Assembly (NCBI GenBank): GCA_030681635.1
Contig: JAUXRT010000144.1
Span: forward strand, 1-7,491
Direction of reading: 5' to 3'
DNA from: Reyranella sp.
Lineage (GTDB): Bacteria > Pseudomonadota > Alphaproteobacteria > Reyranellales > Reyranellaceae
Length of the DNA stretch: 7,491 bases
Each line of letters starts with the position of its first letter. Positions within the stretch are counted from its first letter, which is position 1. The notes under the pieces are model-generated. The model saw only the letters and a list, made by a program, of their open reading frames with translations, was not told where the DNA came from and ran no database searches. Position numbers and translations under genes: made by a program. This document shows positions 6,201 to 7,491 of this stretch, one piece after another.

Positions 6201-7358
6201 TTACGCAGTCTTCATGACCGCCCAGAGGTCGGCCTTGCGTTCGAAGCCGATGCCAGGCGCGTCGGGCAGCGCCACGCGACCGTCAACGACAGGGCAGTCG
6301 TCGGCGAAGCCGCCGAATGGCGCGAACACCTGCGGGTAGGATTCGTTGCCGCCGCACTGCAGGCCGACGGCGATGTTGAGCGCGAACTGGTGGCCGCCGT
6401 GCGGCACGCAGCGCCGCGGCGACCAGCCGTGCGCCTTCAGCATCTCGAGCGTGCGCAGGTATTCGACCAGCCCGTAGCTGAGCGCCGGGTCGTACTGCAG
6501 GATATCGCGGTCGGGCCTGAGCCCGCCGTGGCGCACCAGGTTGCGGGCGTCCTGCATCGAGAACAGGTTCTCGCCGGTGGCGAGCGGCGGCGCGTACTCG
6601 GTGGCGAGGGCGGCATGCGCCAGATAATCGAGGGGATCGAGCGGCTCCTCGTACCAGCGCAGCCCATAGCCCCGGATCGCCTTGCCGAATTCGATGGCGG
6701 TGGTGAGGTCGAACTTGCCGTTGACGTCGACCGCGAGACGCTCACCTGCGCCCACGATCTTCAGCACCGCCTCAATGCGCTTGATGTCTTCGGCGAGCGG
6801 CACACCGCCCACCTTCATCTTCACGCAGGAATAGCCCAGCTCGAGGTAGCCCTTCATCTCGTCCTGCAGCGCCTCGAGATCCTTGCCGGGATAGTAGTAG
6901 CCGCCGGCGGCGTAGACCCAGGCCTTGTCGTCGTGGACGCCGCCATTGTACCGGTCGGCCAAGAGCTTCCACAGCGGCACGCGCTTGGCCTTGGCCAAGG
7001 CATCCCACAGCGCCATGTCGAGCACGCCCACGGCCACCGAACGCTCGCCGTGACCGCCGGGCTTCTCGTTGGCCATCATCGCCGCCCAGCACTTCGCCGG
7101 GTCGATGAAGCCTTCGCCGTCGAGCAGGGAGTCGGCCTTGGCGGCCTTCAGGCGCGGGATGAACCGCTCGCCTAAAAGCCCGTGTTGGGCGTAGCGGCCG
7201 TTGGAGTTGAAGCCGTAGCCCACGACCGGCTTGCCGTCGACGATGCGGTCGGTCTCGATCGCCACCACGCTCGCCGTCATCTGGCTGAAGTCGATGTAGG
7301 CGTTGGCGATGTTGGAGCGGATCGGCGAGACGATGTCGCGGACGGCGGTGATGCGCAT
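6201..7358 (-). CDS. tarD: D-tartrate dehydratase-like enolase-superfamily enzyme
   Basis: A 385-residue mandelate racemase/muconate lactonising-type enzyme. The closest remembered match is Bradyrhizobium D(-)-tartrate dehydratase, which dehydrates D-tartrate to oxaloacetate with Mg2+. Shared stretches include NAYIDF, VVGYGFNSNGRY, NEKPGGHGERSVAVG, YAAGGYYYPGK, ATGENLFS, CVPHGGHQ and GGNESYP. Barrel residues are all present: Lys180-x-Lys182, metal ligands Asp211, Glu237 and Glu263, and the Asp290/His320 pair. They keep a constant two-residue offset from the positions I recall for the Bradyrhizobium enzyme (Lys184, Asp213, Glu239, Glu265, Asp292, His322), which supports isofunction over mere family membership. 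Cytosolic. The start is supported by GGAGA (7364-7368 on the complement) five bases upstream. It follows a truncated membrane-protein gene 24 bases away on the same strand, probably a transporter in one operon. Another acid-sugar dehydratase activity remains possible. Confidence 0.93.
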   Translation of the reverse strand: MRITAVRDIVSPIRSNIANAYIDFSQMTASVVAIETDRIVDGKPVVGYGFNSNGRYAQHGLLGERFIPRLKAAKADSLLDGEGFIDPAKCWAAMMANEKPGGHGERSVAVGVLDMALWDALAKAKRVPLWKLLADRYNGGVHDDKAWVYAAGGYYYPGKDLEALQDEMKGYLELGYSCVKMKVGGVPLAEDIKRIEAVLKIVGAGERLAVDVNGKFDLTTAIEFGKAIRGYGLRWYEEPLDPLDYLAHAALATEYAPPLATGENLFSMQDARNLVRHGGLRPDRDILQYDPALSYGLVEYLRTLEMLKAHGWSPRRCVPHGGHQFALNIAVGLQCGGNESYPQVFAPFGGFADDCPVVDGRVALPDAPGIGFERKADLWAVMKTA

Positions 7359-7382
7359 GAGGTTCTCCAGTTACGTGGCCAA

Positions 7383-7491
7383 CTATGCCGCGAGTGCCGT
7401 CCGTCTACCCTGCCGAACGAGCAGCCACCAGCCGATCGCGGCATTGACGATGTTCCAGGCGATGCCGTTCAGGAACGCCGCCTGGTAGGAG
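7383..7491 (-). CDS. C-terminal end of a membrane protein, probably an MFS permease (5' end missing)
   Basis: On the complement, a frame runs from the right window edge to TAG (7385-7383), giving 35 residues. They read Ser-Tyr-Gln-Ala-Ala-Phe-Leu-Asn-Gly-Ile-Ala-Trp-Asn, then a hydrophobic helix (about residues 8-25), then a basic tail Arg-Gln-Gly-Arg-Arg. This looks like the last transmembrane segment and cytosolic tail of a major facilitator superfamily transporter; the AFLNGIAWN style recalls proteobacterial MFS proteins. The stop lies 24 bases upstream of the dehydratase start on the same strand, so one transcript is likely and the protein could import its substrate. The fragment is too short for a firm family call; any polytopic inner-membrane protein would fit. 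Confidence 0.55.
   Translation of the reverse strand, partial: SYQAAFLNGIAWNIVNAAIGWWLLVRQGRRTALAA

Noticed and set aside
6390..7175. Open frame of 261 codons on the + strand inside the dehydratase gene
   Set aside because: It is antisense to a strongly supported tarD-like gene, with no ribosome site or domain signature.

Overview
The window is GC-rich, densely coded DNA with short intergenic gaps. Gene content (orphan Bug-type solute receptor, D-tartrate dehydratase-like enolase-superfamily enzyme, EthA-type monooxygenase, small c-type cytochrome) and codon use suggest a soil or plant-associated alphaproteobacterium of the Bradyrhizobium/Reyranella kind. This placement is inferred from remembered family resemblance, not from a search. 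No RNA gene, CRISPR array, insertion sequence, integrase or attachment site was seen, and no stretch of 300 bases or more lacks a gene.

Left part (1-1337): the 3' portion of a multi-pass membrane protein with GT-C glycosyltransferase-like features, cut by the window edge. Its base composition is visibly less GC-rich than the rest. Centre (1381-6185, all + strand): an EthA-like Baeyer-Villiger monooxygenase and, 19 bases later, an aldo/keto reductase, which probably form a two-gene redox operon acting on carbonyl compounds. They are followed by a single-domain universal stress protein with a very strong ribosome site, a secreted diheme c-type cytochrome, a Bug/TctC periplasmic substrate-binding protein, and a 42-residue lipoprotein.

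Right part (6201-7491, - strand): a gene closely resembling D-tartrate dehydratase (TarD), preceded by the last 35 codons of a membrane protein, probably an MFS permease. This looks like an uptake-plus-dehydration pair converging tail-to-tail on the + strand genes, with only 15 bases between the two stop codons.

The window reads mostly as ordinary accessory metabolism. I found no clear new system. The items most worth a second look are the short lipoprotein with a possibly leaderless promoter, the diheme cytochrome without visible oxidoreductase partners, the monooxygenase/reductase pair, and the tartrate module.
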